Notes: generated from the sequence alone by a model not told the origin. Positions 12,993 to 26,906 are shown, numbered from the stretch's first letter. The stretch is DNA of 64,000 bases from Fasciolopsis buskii (GCA_008360955.1 LUCM01002276.1:128999-192998); one strand, 5' to 3'. Made by a program: numbers and translations.

Positions 12993-13026
12993 CAATACAA
13001 TACAATACAATACAATACAATACAAT
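12993..13026 (+). repeat. (CAATA)n 3' tail of the CR1-like element
   Basis: Nearly seven uninterrupted copies of CAATA close the element. A pentanucleotide tail at the exact 3' end suggests target-primed reverse transcription primed at a short repeat. Confidence 0.85.
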
Positions 13027-14639
13027 GAGAAAAACAAGTTCGCTTGTTATCGTGCTTTCCAATTCCACTTAATTGGAGTGAATCACACAAGTCCATGAAA
13101 CTAGTTGCGTTTAACGCGGCTCTTTCGAGTGGAAAGACGAAAGCCGTTCTCCTTTCCCCTTTTTAACTAAAGGAATAACAAAATTACACATCTCGAAGGG
13201 GATCTCTTAGTGAAGCGCCGCTATAGCCGAGCGTTCTGATGGTCATTTTCAAATCAAATTTTATAGCTTGTTCCGTAACTCAAACTTTATCTGAACGACT
13301 GTCACTAAATGAACAAAATAAAATGCGTTTGCCTAATCAGGGGACTAGAAAAATGACTAAGACAAGCACAATCAGTTCACCTACCTAATACCAAAGGAAG
13401 CATTTTCTTTGGTACGCAGCCGCTGAAGCCAATATACAAATAGCTGCTTTGAAATGGCTGAGTAAGGGTGTTGCGTATTCTTTGTAACATCCTGATATTA
13501 GATTATCCAGGAAAAAATGATGGCATTGGAACTCTCCGTAATACTCAGAGTAATACGGCGGTGTTATCTGTGCAAAAAGAAGATTTCGATGAGTAAATGG
13601 GCTGGGGGAAATGTCTGTTACGGCTACGATGATAATGGTGGTTGCCGAATGTTACTTTGCTTCCAGTCGAATCAATTTGGTTTTGATCATCGCGTGCAAA
13701 CATTAATGCCATCTCCTAGTATAAAATTTAGAATAGAGTTGATCTGAGAGATGTAGTCACACGTACCCCAGTGCACTGCGTCAAACAAACGCTGTAGTAT
13801 TACGCTACTGGTGGTCCAAATAGATACTTTGTAAAGGGTGTCCAAGACGTTCTGTTGTTCCTATAGTCCTAAACCAAACGCCTAATTTGGTTTTACAGCA
13901 TGTTTCCAAGACACTGAAAAATGCGTTGTACCCTTTTAAAGCCACGTCAAACAACACACGTTTTCCAATTTGCTGTTGCATAATAGGTTGCATGCGAGTC
14001 GCTGGTCTGAAATATCAGGAGCAAGTGCATTCGTGCTGTAACCTGTTTTCATGATGTGATAAGACTTTTTGCCCCTGATATTTTTTACCAGCGACAGTTT
14101 TCATGGCAGATGGCTGATCTAATCGCAGAATCTCTACACCGCTTATGTTTACCAAATAAACTGGCAGACGAGGAACGCTGGGCTTAAAAGTAAACTCCAT
14201 GGACAGTACACAATTGTTTCAACCCGGTAATTTAGCATCGTCAGCCGTGCTTGATCCTCACAACCCCGGAACTGCTACTGGACCGGTAAAAAATTGGTCA
14301 CTTTGATGATTCTAGCACTAGGAAACTTCGATTAGAAAACTACATTTTATTCATTACAAACTTTTCCTATTTTATCTAACAAATATGCCAGAACTGCTCG
14401 GAATTACACGAAACCCAAGCGACTGGCTAAATGCGACTTAAATTTGGTGGATCTGCTAAGTTGTTCCTGTACTCTGTTTATTATTCTTTTGACGAGTTTC
14501 TCCTTGAATTTCGTCTCACACTATCGAAGTAATCGAAGCACTTTTGCTGTGTAGGTCAAACGAAACCTGTCATTTCGTCCTCGTTAGAGGTCACATGTGT
14601 AAACAGAACCAGAAAAAATTGAACTGCTCCTAGACTCTA
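13027..14639. other. Intergenic, no gene recognised
   Basis: Two minus-strand frames (13805-13993 and 14015-14200) are adjacent but show no known domain. Nothing here supports a gene. Confidence 0.35.
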
Positions 14640-14850
14640 GTTTTCTTCTAAATGATAAATCTATGCAAGTCTCCGCCTGAGTATATTATCAGTCTTCGGG
14701 TTTAAGTCCCACCGAAACCTATTATTTGTAGTGACTGGGTAATACCAGTATTTGAGCCTGCAACGTCTATAATCACTAACTCTGGCAATCCAGCACTGTG
14801 GGGTTTTGCCCGCTGAAATGATCAACTGAGCTAAAGTTATCACTTGTTAA
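14640..14850 (-). repeat. Possible tRNA-like Pol III unit, unrelated to the main SINE
   Basis: On the minus strand, TTAGCTCAGTTGATCA resembles an A box. About 70 bases on, GCAGGCTCAAATACT resembles a B box, and a further GGTTTAAGTCCC-like motif occurs on the plus strand. Spacing exceeds that of a plain tRNA and no full cloverleaf folds by eye. It may be an old SINE head or coincidence. Confidence 0.22.
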
Positions 14851-14869
14851 CCCTACTTGTCCCCCCCAC

Positions 14870-14896
14870 ATATATATATATATATATATATATATA
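14870..14896. repeat. (TA)n microsatellite
   Basis: 27 bases of alternating A and T, preceded by a run of seven C. Confidence 0.9.
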
Positions 14897-15628
14897 GTCC
14901 TCGGTTGAGAACCCATGTTGTTTATGGCACAATAACATCCGGACCTACTGATCAGCCAGAAATGCCAGAAAAAGTTTACGTATCCATAAGTTCGTAATCT
15001 GTCGAATGCCGAAACGCAACGGACGAAAATTGGGACAGACAGCACGTGATTGACATTAACAGACTGGACAGCGCGTCAATTGTGGGTCTTTCCTTGCTTC
15101 TAGGGCCGCAGAATTCGTGTATATTCACCATGTTTTCATGACGGTGAAAACTGCATAGTGGAATTTGCTTTGATTATGAGCTACCAAAGAGGGAATCTGG
15201 CTTCAGGAATAGGTTTACTTCTGGGACCACCAGAAATTTAATAAGGAGCTTCGTTTGTCTGGTTTTGGCGATCGCGATATCGTTTGAAGTGGATGTGTGG
15301 AAAGCCCCAGCCTGAAAACGGGAGGATACGAGCCTGTCTGTTGGTAAGGATTGCTATGTAATCCATGAAGCATTTCAGAAATTTAGACTTCCAGTAATTT
15401 CCCAGCGGTATCATCACGTGATTACTTGGCCGAAACTCAGCACATGATAACCGATACGATAAACCGTTTCGCGATGATCACGAGATCTTTGGTCGCAAGG
15501 CGAACAGAATTACTAACTGAGTTGTACGTTCTGTTCATCTGATTCTGGGTTTTGAATATTTTCGGACGGCCCTGCAGTCTCACAGTTAGAGAAATGCAAC
15601 TTTCAAGCATATCAGAAAGTTTGAACGA
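14897..15628. other. Intergenic, nothing recognised
   Basis: No gene, repeat or RNA signal recognised. Confidence 0.35.
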
Positions 15629-15860
15629 TATAATGTTAATAACAATCAATCGCAATCAAATGCGTCTGATTGTAAAACTTACCTTGCAAAAGACTACCCA
15701 CAGTAGTCGAAATGTTGGCGCATTACTTCTACCAGCAACGCTGTGTTATTAACATTATATCACTCAGTAAAAACCAATACATGGTGCATCGATTTTTCGA
15801 TACACTCCTTACGTCATTTGGTACTGATATATCAAAAAGTGCCCCTGAATAAACGGTCTG
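15629..15860 (-). repeat. Foldback element, second copy, one arm largely deleted
   Basis: Bases 15629-15770 match the 7118-7327 hairpin. One arm is intact (AAACTTACCTTG..., GACTACCCAC.GTAGTCGAAA). The other is reduced to GATATAATGTTAATAACA, so only about 18 bases still pair. Bases about 15770-15860 match, in reverse orientation, the non-palindromic flank at 7040-7117 (for example TACCAAATGACGTAAGGAG against GGACCATATGACGCAGGGAG). This shows the family is dispersed and that its unit is larger than the hairpin. Confidence 0.65.
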
Positions 15861-18060
15861 TTTCCCTTGCTACCTTCAGTCAAACGTTCATTGCAACCCT
15901 TTTCGACTGTTTAGTGTTCAGCGAAGATTTTGACTGAGATCCGTTTCGATGAGACCAGAAAACGTTACTCCAAGAAATATTCCAGCCAACTTTCGCAAGG
16001 CCCTTCCAGCTATATCCTTGTAGTACGTCTCGATGATCCTTTCTTTGGGATCAGTTTTATTTCAAGTCCCAACAGCCTGGTAGACGTATATTCAGTAGAT
16101 GCTTATACTAGGAACAAGGTTCAATAGTTTATAAACCTTAGGAGATAAAAGTAGACGGACGTACAGCTGAAAATCGTCGATCAGCGACTGTAGTGACATC
16201 GACCTTCTGGAAAAAACTGAATATTTTCGGACACCATTTTTTCTAAGGTTCGCTTTGACGCTCGACATCAGTTTGGTTCGTTTGCGTATGTTTTATCACA
16301 CACGAGATATGCATATTTCCGTCCGTACTGCACTGTTCGGGAGTCCTTCCCTTTAAATCGCTCCGACCACTCGGCTTCTCTTTGCCATGGTTTGCCTGCC
16401 CGTGTACTGTCTTTCCAGTGCCATTTCGGCACCACGATCTATGCAATACATTTCTCGCATATGTACGTTGGTTCGAGTCTTCTCTATTCTATCGACTGGA
16501 GGAGCTTCGTCAACCGCGGCTTCAGAATCTGAAAATAGACACGTTCAGGGTGGAATTCCGGAGTATAACCATTGGTTTTCCCCAAGATCTGTTTTGTATT
16601 TGTGGTGCTGTTTGCTATTTTTTATCCACCGTTATCCCTTGGCCCAGTCTACCAGGAAAGGTCGGACAGAAATCAGTGGGAGGCAGTTATTACTGTTGTG
16701 AATTTAGAGGGATTTGTGATTCGAGGGGTTAGCTTCTTGTGAATGGTTTAGTGTCACTTTCCTATTCATATTTTTATTCTATTGACAATCGACTGATCGG
16801 TGCTGTCTTCGCTGCCCGTTAGGGCTACTGGATCCAACATGAACACAGTAATGTTGCGTAGGTGTCCTAACTCTAGGATGTGAACAAACAACTTTGGGGA
16901 TTGCACAGCTTTTGAGCAAAACGATAGCTTGTCGTTACAATGAAAGGAGAAGATGAATAAGAAGAAGCTCCTCGAAAGTTGATTATACACAGCCAGCGGT
17001 TTTATTTCAAACTCTGAGAAAGGTTATCGATATTAATGTATCCATGTCATCTAGGAACCAAACCATTGAGTGCACACTGTTGTTAGAATGTTCTCATATC
17101 TTATTATTTTGTCTATTCGTTGTCATTCATTGCTAAACAACCTTAACGGAATTCATAGAAATATTGCTAGCGATTAGAGTGACTTGGAGATATCAAAGGG
17201 AAGATGTGTGCGCCTCATTCGAGAGATACACAATTCTGCCCCGTTTCGGCTGCAACTTGATTATTCTTATTCAGACATATCCATGATGAACCGCATTACG
17301 CCAGCGGGGCTGTGTGACAATCACTCGAATCGTGTAAAAAAACAACACTGAGCACTTTGGCCTTTTAGATTTTGATTTGATTACGAAGGGTTTGCACCCA
17401 ATCGGTAATTACGTAATACCGTTTCTCAGCTAGGACACATGTACTTCCGGCAACCGGCCAGTTTAGCTTGGATCGTTTGCACGGCCGAAGTTTCCAGTAG
17501 TCTGTAGTAGTGTTTGAGGGCGCTTCACGCTGACTAAACCGTTCTTTCGCCCTAACTTTGGCACCTATTTTACTTAAATGCCTGTCTTCCGAAGCTTTAC
17601 CAGGTGTCATGTGATTACATACTGTACCTGAGTATTTTCAATGCGAAGGATCAGTCGGATGAGTAGCATATCAAAAACTCAAATTGAGAGGCACTCGCAT
17701 TGAGTCACCGGTCCGCGTTAAGTTGTTCGTCATTCTTCGCCTCATTCAAGATTTCGTTTACAGCGGCCTCGTTCACGACCAGTGTACGGGTGGCGCTAAG
17801 GCTTTACTCCTGTGAGTGGAGTCTTCCGCTATTCTCCAGCACTAAAAATTTTTGCACAAATTCTGTTGTCTTTACTGTACTGAGATACCCGGACAAAATT
17901 ACTAAGACATTTAAAGGAATTCGCCTACGTGGCGTGCATCCTGACAAATGCAAAAATGATCGGATATCATGAATCATTTGATTGACTTCAGGTTCTCTGG
18001 GCCGCAGGATCTCGATTTTTCGATGCAAAATTATGAGGCAAGGACGCACAGCTTGCAGTG
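15861..18060. other. Intergenic, no gene supported
   Basis: Overlapping short frames on both strands at 16243-16732 and 17365-18112 have no recognisable domains. The minus-strand frame around 17700-18060 has a charged stretch (VNEAAVNEILNEAKNDEQ) that could be a relic of an unidentified gene, but an in-frame stop lies just upstream and I cannot support a call. Confidence 0.35.
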
Positions 18061-19212
18061 AACGTGACGCAAACCATGAGAATTCCCAATTCCTCTCATG
18101 CAGTGGTGACAAAGAGACTTATATCGGCATATTCCTATTTGTTTTCATATGTATGTATGTACATGAGTCTGTGTGAATGTGTGTGTGTGTGTGACAGCAA
18201 TGTGCTTCTTCTTTGCCTGAAAAGGTAAAAAATGAAATATGACGTCAATAGAAATCGAATTTTTCTGTAGACCTATTTTGAGCAGCATTTGCCTGTTCAC
18301 CTAACTTTCAACTGACAACAAAGCGAATGGTCGGTGAAGGAGTGAGACAGAATGAAAGTAATTCAGTAGGCGTACACAGGCGGCATATATCAAATGATCT
18401 CAATTCTATTCGGGCATATCTGTGTGCTATTTGACCATGAAAAGCTGCATCTAATCGCTCCACAAAGTTGTCCACATTATTTCGAAAGACGAAACAATCG
18501 TTTCAGATAAAAATATGGGAGTCAGCTTCCGCCAGGTTAGCCGCAGTTAATCTTGAGTTTAGGTTTAGCTCAACCCCAGCATAAAGTTCGGATATTCTGG
18601 GCGTAAACGACTTTACAACTGTGAGATCAATCCTTCCGTACATGACACGTCTCATTATTTCGGCAAAATTGCAAACTTCACGCTTAAAATTCTTCGATCT
18701 TCACTTATGATACAAATATTCCTCACTCAGTGTGGACGTTTCCACAGGGTGCTCGGTTTTATTCAAACACAACATGTTTGGTAGAACCAAAGTGAATCAC
18801 ATAGTAAAATAATCCAGATAATATGTAACAATACGTCCCAGTTTTTACCGTCAACGTGATCGTTTGTGTAATGACTTCGATAGATGATTTGTCAACAATA
18901 ATGACAGTTTAGCCTAAGTACTCATTTCCGCGAAAACCTGCAATCATGTTCAATCGTGTTATTTTAATTTTACAATCTTCCTAGAACAGGAGCACTAAGC
19001 AGGGCACTGTCCACAAAGTAACTGACCGAGGCGCACCCATGTAACAAGCACCAAATCGGCAACAATTCGAATCTACTGCACTCACTCTCCACATAGAGAC
19101 AAAAGTGATGGATTTTTCGTATTCGCGGGATCACTTTATCCATAATTCTCTCATTTCCACATTGGAACAATTGCACCAGCTAACCATGGCGACAACGAAC
19201 AGTGTTTCAACG
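18061..19212 (-). repeat. 1152-bp inverted repeat, left arm
   Basis: This is the reverse complement of 27269-28420 with the same length and no indel seen in the stretches compared. Two differences noted by eye are C/T near the 18061 end and a base that changes Arg to Ser in the shared 69-codon frame at 18970-19176. A (GT)n run at about 18179-18193 is also the same length in both arms. No known transposon protein, LTR or target-site duplication was recognised. Its orientation makes inversion of the 8-kb interval by recombination possible. Confidence 0.9.
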
Positions 19213-20904
19213 CTCTATTGTAGTCGGTCGATCACTGTCCGGCGCTCATCCTGAACTTTAGTGCACCTAGCATATCTGGTGCACCTGAGCACATGGCTTT
19301 GAGGTGGCGCTAGAATCGATCGCAACTGTTCCGACAGTGCTCACAAATAGACGGCAGAAGCAGTGACAGTCGCGAAGATCAAGGGCACCCATTCGCGTCC
19401 AACCGGACGCAATCGCTGGTATGGTTGTAAAATTTTTCACGCTTGATCTACCACTCGGTCACGGAGGTGTGCTAGCCCGACTGTGGATACATTGGTGGGT
19501 GGTTGTGTTGTTACCCCATCACCACTTGCGTCAACGTCATCTATTGATTTTTAAATTCTCGTGGCTGTGTCCATCTGGCAAGCCGTTCAGTCGGGATCAC
19601 AGCCCTTGACCAGCCCATGAAATCGGTGTACATCTGTGTCTGTGTACGGCGACACGGAAAGGTTTGCGTGAGTCATCGGGCTGGTTGAGAGTGGGGTAAA
19701 AAAACACTGGCAATGGATTCCGAGTCACTCGGCCAGGGAACCGCGGCAAATTCACCGGACCACACGATCTGAACACACCAAAGTTCGATAGTACACTTGT
19801 AACGGGGACCAGCCACGTGCTGACGGAGAAGCCACTTCACAAACTGGCTTCTAAAGTCAACTCAGCACCAGGAGGACGAAAAAGAGTAGAGAAGTAAGAT
19901 CATCCAGTCGTATCAGTAGAAAAATACAGGAACGCTTTTGGAACCCTGATAATCATTTTCCGACTGGTTACCAAGGTGATCGTAAGATCAGGTGTATTTT
20001 CTCACGGAATAATTATGAAAGTTAACCAATCAGAGTTCCCCAGACAGTTAAAACTAATGCAAAATTGGTATCATTAAGTGATGTTCACCGATGAAAAATT
20101 GCCCGCATCAATAAGCATTATAATTGTGTCTACAATGAACACTTCAAATTCGTGTGCATGAGGCTGAGTACGACAAATACTTTTCAGTCCTGGAGATCAG
20201 TTGAGCCCCAATCTCCTTCTTCTGAAAGATACTACACGTTTAGGTCAACGCCCATCCCAGATCCGACTGTGTTGCAAAAAGTTCAAATTAACTGTCAACT
20301 CGTACAAGTGATTATTCAACTTTTTGATTTTGCGAATAGGCCATTCACGGGCGAAATTCTTCCCCATTTTCAGCAACCATACGTCACTTCAAGAAATATA
20401 GTGCATTTGTAATATGCTACAATTATTATCGTCACTATTATTAGTATTATTATTATTGTCCCATAATTTCGTAATCCTGTTTCCCCACACTTTACTCCTA
20501 GTCTCTGAATTTCATCTCGCCTCTCAATACCTGATCTTCTTTTTTTCAAGTGGGACAAAAATTACTATTCCCGCCTTGATTGTATTAGGGGAAGTTTGCA
20601 TGTCTTGATTTCCACGATGCTGTATCAGTCGGGTGTAACCAATATACCTAGGACTGTACATGCTGAACCTTTATTTCCTCGACGCTTCCGTTCTTGGTGG
20701 GATCCCAAATCGTCCTTTACAATGCAGAACACTATCCCAACACCAAAATATACCATCGAATTTTGTTTATTTTCATTATATAAATTATTGAATGTCGGCT
20801 TTGAACACGTCCGGAATGCCAAACTAACCTTCACCTTTGTCCTTCAGCTAATCATTTCAATGATAAATCTCCTCCAAAATATTTGTTGCAACATACGGTC
20901 TCTC
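19213..20904. other. Interval inside the inverted repeat, nothing recognised
   Basis: No gene recognised. An imperfect (ATT)n stretch lies at about 20421-20458. Confidence 0.35.
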
Positions 20905-21088
20905 GGTTTGGTGGCCAAGCAGATAAGGTCGTGGCGTTTGGACGCGAGGGTCGTCAGTTCGAACCAGCCCACCGCCGGTCAACTTCCCCAATTGGCAGTC
21001 TTCCTTTGGTCGCCGCCCCCTTCCTGATAAATGATGTACATTGTTATTTCAATGATATAGGAATTAAAAGATAAAAGATAAAGGATAT
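20905..21088 (+). mobile_element. tRNA-derived SINE, copy 3
   Basis: The head GGTGGCCAAGCAGATAAGG is followed by GTCGTGGCGTTTGGACG, which forms a small GCGT-TTGG-ACGC hairpin like an anticodon arm. A B-box-like CAGTTCGAACC and a closing CCACC follow. The body GGTCAACTTCCCCAATTGGCA, CTTCCTGATAAATGATG and CATTGTTATTTCAATGATA matches the 35478 copy. It ends in an (AAAAGAT)-like tail. It lies inside the 8-kb interval between the inverted repeats. Confidence 0.75.
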
Positions 21089-24000
21089 TGACAATCAACC
21101 TCAAGATGAAATCCATATGGAACCAAACTGATCCTGAAAAATGCCTGTTGGCCTTTGTTTCTTCCCTTAGCATGTCGTCCGTGTGGCTAATATAGAATCC
21201 AGACTATTCACAAAGCGTTTCATATCGCGTCGTTTAGATTTGAATAGCAACATTCGAATCCGCTCGCCGTCGATTAACAATCTAAAGGGTAGTTTAGAAA
21301 CAGGTCACAGTATGGGCCCCGAAAGAGTGTAAAAATTTATGTATAATAAATAAAAGTAGTAGAAAGTGAATGTCGTAACAAAGACGGATTAGCATAGAAC
21401 TCTTATTCCATTGCATCTGCGTGCATAGTCAAACATTTCTTTTAAAAGTAAGCGATTAATTTTCCACAGTATATTTACTAAGGGTGCGATGAGGAGACTC
21501 GAAACAAGTTACGGCCTTTGGTACACAGTCAAATTTATGGACATGTTTTTACACATGAGTGAATTATCATTCAACGGATCTCTGTGGTTTTTAGGGCAAC
21601 TGGATATCGTCCCCTAAACCAATCGAATACGAATTTTTGCGATCGACAATGTCATCCGATTTTGCGTTTATTACTTTTTTATCAACGAAATCGGATGTCA
21701 AATCACGGAACATGGTTCCGTCCGTAATAAGTATAAAAAGCACTGAAATCGAAGGCTAGTCCGCTGTTTCTTCATGGCCCAGCCTAATGAACGCATGATC
21801 AATGGGATTCAAAACAATCTTGCTCGTGCATCGTCAGTCAATGATCGATCCATGTGACAGACCGTGGTGAATGAACACGTATTCGTGACACTTCGATTGG
21901 ATTTCCTCAGACCTATTCATCCAACCGGCCGTCTGCGTAGACTGTGCTGGAAGTCCCTGGGTTTGGAAAAGGTTGATCCTACAAGGCTGCTGCCACAAAC
22001 TGTACTACCTGTTCATTAATTATCGCATCGACTAATAATGTTGTAATCTCCGTGACTTAAGACAATCAATTGGAGTATTTGCAGTTGCCTACACTACGAA
22101 CACAGCAAAGTATTTAAGTGAAACTGCTGTGGTGGCTGCTGTTGACCGTTCTCCAGAAGGCACTTAGTAGTATGTTTTTCATCCTTCTGTCACTATCCGC
22201 TCTATCTATGGATTACTATTTCAGGCATTTTAGAGTGATTAAAAACTAATAAATGAGAAAGCGAGTGCCGATGGAAAGATACCAACCCACAGCTTTCAAG
22301 TTTAAATTTCATTATCATGACCGTTAGACTCCTGCCGAAGGCAGACGTGCAAATTTACCTTTAGCCGAACGCGTTGGTTGGTCTCTTCTTTCGATATAAG
22401 GCCCATATGAATAAATCAACTATCCTGGATTTCTAAACCAATCCATGGACGGGTGCGCCAGTTGGAACTCCATCTGCCTGTATACAGCATCGGTATTGCG
22501 GACTCACTATAATAAACTACAACTTGTATCTATCACAAACTGCTGCTCCGCACCCGCACTGCAATCTAATGTGTATACGGCAGTGGATAATTTGTGCCAG
22601 GGAAACCACAAAAACGTGAGACACTTCTGTCGTGGATGTTTGTTTTTGGAGCAAGAACAGCAGTTAGTGTAGACCGCATTGGGTGACTAAATTGATTCAA
22701 GATCTATCCAGTTACATGTGGTCACCATTAAATTTATTCCCATTATTTGATCCCTTTTTGAATTGATTTAAATTTTTGAAGGGTTTGATCGCAGGGAGAT
22801 TTAAACCGGTACATGAATACCATTTATATTTTTATTTTGTTTGAACTGACAGTTAGAAATTTACAACGTAGGTCTTCATGCCTGTCAAAGCTAATCTGTT
22901 CTGATGATTTAGGTGGCAGAAAGCATCAGACCATGACTCGTTGGCTAGCCCATTTTCGTGCTTGGATCTTACTGTGTTCAAGGATGTGCAAGATACAGAT
23001 TCAACTAACATTTATCGAACTATGCTAGTAGTGAGTCTTGGCTCAACAGCAACTTTCATCTTTTATTTCTCTCATCGTGTTTGTTTTTGGAGACCTCGGA
23101 GGTATTGAAATCGATGTTAGATTGAATCGCAAAGATGACCTTAAACATAACTGGATCACACAAAACGGTGTGGGTTTGATCATCTAAATGCACATGCTTT
23201 TAGGCTGCTCGTTTGATATGAACCCAACGCTCGGTCACCGGAATGCGTTGGCACCACCTACCAAATGGTTGGTATCCTTCGTGCGTGGATTCCAATGGCA
23301 TCAACCCGTCATAACAATTGATAACTGTTTTCGAGTGTGGCGTTGTGAACTTTACATACCAATGCGTGCTGGAACGGCAGACACGGCGCAAGACTAGCTA
23401 CATTCTTCCCCAGTTTTCCGAGCGAAGTAGGGCCACAACCATCAGTAGGCATGCTGGTGCAGTGGAAAAAAGTACCTCTGCACTTCCTCACAGGACGTGT
23501 AATTGGGGTTCGCATCACGCTAAGCCTGAACACAAACAGCCGGTTTACGCCCACGGACTTCGACCAAGTCACGTGATTTCGGAACCTGGCTGTCCGAGGT
23601 GGCCTTCTGCTAAAAAATCAAATAACCAGGCTGGATGTGAGATTGGATGCGCAGACCTCAGTGCACGCCTCACGCAGGTACTGTACAGCTTTTCAATTTC
23701 AGTGCATCCATCACATATTCCGCTGTCTGAACCTATTTTGAATAATACTTTACTAGTCTAATCACAAGTACATACAATTCAAACAATTCTGGAAACGTTT
23801 CTAGAGGCCAGCTTAGAGGAAGATGCGTTGAGCAGGGCATGGATATGACGAATGGGTGTGCAGCCTTGACTCTAGACAGTCTGTTAACAATTCTGTCCGG
23901 TTAAAAGTGCCATTGCGCCGTGATCGACTGAAATGCACCTTTCAGCCAAAATCACATCGCGAAAGCGAGAGAGGGAATATTATAAATGCCGAACACTGGA

Positions 24001-26906
24001 CCGATGAATGCACCCTCACACCAAGAAGTGTGGAATTCACAAGTAGTCCCACTGATTTTACTTACGTGACTCCTAATTAATTTGACGATAAAAAGTGGTT
24101 ACTGAATGGCACAACTAATTCACAAGGCTTCCTGCATAATCATGAAAAAGATTGACAAATGATCTAGTGGTTATTGCCGTAATAATAAAAGTACTGCTAC
24201 TGTTAATAATAAAGTAATCGTTAAACAAGATAATTGGGCATTGAAGGAGGTTTTATAATTTTGATTTAACCATGCATCCAAGCGAGGTTCTACTATTTTT
24301 CGCAATGTGAAACAGTGAATAAAAGAGAAGTCAAACAGAACTGCCCCAAGATTTCACGATCAAAGACCACTTATCCCGTAAATCAGTCTGGCTGCACGCA
24401 CCATGCACATGGTCATTTTGGAAACATCCATTAACAATTGAACATTGTGGGATTAAAACACTGAAACTATCACGTGTTTACATGCGACTCTGATTCGTTA
24501 TCTCCTGTCCTCTATTTGCATGCTGTTGTATTGCCGATTGGCAGCGTTGGAAACCCAAGCGGTCGGTGGACCAGGCCTGTGCAGCAGGGTGTTCGTATTG
24601 CTCACCGTGAGAACTGCTATAACATCAGCGTGGAATCCGACTGTCGGATCACTAGACGCCCAGAGTGGGGTGCAGAATAATGAATCAGAAAAGACAGAGC
24701 AATACCATACAAGTCACCGGCTATTGAGACTGAGTGATAAAACATATTTTTCGTCCATTGACGCAGAACATCAGGAAGTCTATTCGGTTGAAACAGTCCC
24801 AAAATGGCTGTGGTCTCCACAGTCGTGAATTGCTTTAGTAAAATTAAGCTATGTTAATACCTATCAATAATGCAAATAGCAATAAATAATTTACTAACCC
24901 GGCATGTTATATAGGTCTGCTGCTCACAGATATTTTTGGTCAACACTTCCTGCTTTAGAATCTTTATCTGTCGAAAAAATTCTGGAAAACTGTGTATTTA
25001 CGTCATCCGTCGGCGGTTTCATCTAGCAACCGGAAGGCTATTCATGAGCAAATTTTCTTTGAATAATCCAGAGCGATGACATTTAGATAATGCTGTGGAC
25101 ACTCTAGGCAACACAGATTTTTGGTAAAACAAAATCCATTATCGCTTGCTTATTAAAATTACTGCTATTATTCTTCTCCAGCTTTCACATAAAATTCTAC
25201 TTTGCATAGCTTTCATCCTATTTGCCTTTTATTTGACAATCTGCCAAAATACTAATCTTCATTTATAACTTTATCAGCATAACTGAAAATCTTCATTATC
25301 CAAAGGACGTAAAATGATACAACTGAAAGCTCCCTCGCCCGTGAATATTCTTTGTACAAACGCAAACGAGAATGAATGCGCCGACACTGATTGTGTTCAC
25401 TTGCGCCGATCAGGTAAATCGATCGATAGTAGAATTTTGGTTCGGTTCACGTGACGTCCTTGCATAGGAGCACGCTGTAGTTTTTATGGTCCACAGTTGA
25501 AATTCAGTAACACTGTCGGAACGACTGCTATTCGCGGGAACCTGTTCCACGTGGATCCTGCTTTTGATAAAATCAAAACACTTTTAGCATCACGGATACT
25601 AGAAGCTAAAAACAATTCACTTGAAACATATAATTTCGGCCCCGACAGCGAGTGGTTCACATTCATTATGCTTGTCTAGGTTTTGGTTATGTACTGGTAG
25701 ATAGTAAGCCGGATTCAGACCGCGATAATCTCTTCGGTAGTGTTATCTCGATTTGTGCCACTCGTGAATTTTCATAAAGTTGGCCAATGCTTCACAAACC
25801 ACGAATAATGTGGAACACGGAAATGAATTTCATAAAGCCTGACCTTCGTCGCTTGTCAAATGTAATCACCAAGGGAAGATCCCAACCAACTTCTTTCCGT
25901 TCCTTGAGCGTTTCATTTCACTTGTAACGAAACTGAAATTATATCAGATAGGTTGTTTTGTTTGAACCAGCGAGTCTCGTTCCCTTTTCATTCCAAAATA
26001 GCACAAATCCATCGAATGTAAGAGAGGCCCGACCGAAAAAGCTAACCCCCAGCTGTTCCCCTCTCTGAGCAATTTCTTGAACTGATTGTTGATAATCGAT
26101 ATCGATTTTTGTCCTTTCCGGCGCAATGCACACATGCTTGCCGTAACGTGTGTTTTGTTGTCCGAGGAGGATGTGGTTGATATCCATCAGTACCTTGTAG
26201 TTCCCAGTGTGTCAAGGGAAGATGTGGGCGGGGTATAGCCCTCCGTGCGTGAAGTCCAAGGTGGGTGATGTTTCGAAATCGAATGCAGTTCAACGGCAAT
26301 CAATGCCATGACAATCGCCATTGTTTCATTGAAGAAATGACATCGAGTCTTGGGTGTTTCAGATCTCTTTATGCCTGCCCACCGTGAAATCTGAAAAGCC
26401 TGCCCTTTTCATTTTTAGTTTCTTAGCGGACAAGGTGGCCAGAATCGTACGCAATTCCGGCGTTGACACAACTACGTCCGCTGATGAAATTTGATTGACT
26501 TTGCAAAGTCTTTACAGAATAAATGAACCTCAAGCATACTGGTGTGAGAGGTTGGTGAACCCAAAATGGTTGGCTGAGGAGTTATTGGATCAGCTTTGTC
26601 GATCGCTTCTGGACTAGACTGAGAAGACGTACTCATTGACGTCGCCAAAAGGTCAAGACTTTGGGACTCGTGAACGATTCTCCATTGGTCTATCGGCTTC
26701 GAAGCCTAACCAAATTTATGTACAAGCCACTGAAGTCGACGCGTGAAGCCCCGGACAAAGCCTCATAGGAAGAGGGCATGTTACTCACCCAGCAAACTTT
26801 GGTAACCGGTTCCGCGCATTGTTCCGCGGTGCAGCTCCTTTACTCAAGCCACCCGTTCACCAAGAAGCCGGTTCCTCCGCAGAACTTAGAGTCACCTGCA
26901 CGGCGG

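Larger units (their letters stand above)
10030..13026 (+). mobile_element. CR1-like non-LTR retrotransposon, decayed, nearly full length
   Basis: This plus-strand element runs from an upstream segment through an endonuclease and a reverse transcriptase to an AT-rich 3' UTR. An AATAAA lies at about 12952 and the element closes with a (CAATA)n tail. Short tandem tails instead of poly(A) are typical of CR1/L2-type elements. The left boundary is uncertain because no target-site duplication was identified. Many stops and frameshifts make it non-autonomous. It supplies the only coding-like signal between 10 and 13 kb. Confidence 0.8.

Noticed and set aside
20596..21027. 143-codon plus-strand ORF
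   Set aside because: Its C-terminal third is translated SINE sequence and the rest has no recognisable domain, so the length is accidental.
23318..23761. 147-codon ORF inside the inverted-repeat interval
   Set aside because: Overlapping open frames occur on the opposite strand, there is no recognisable domain, and no start context or splice evidence distinguishes it from chance.
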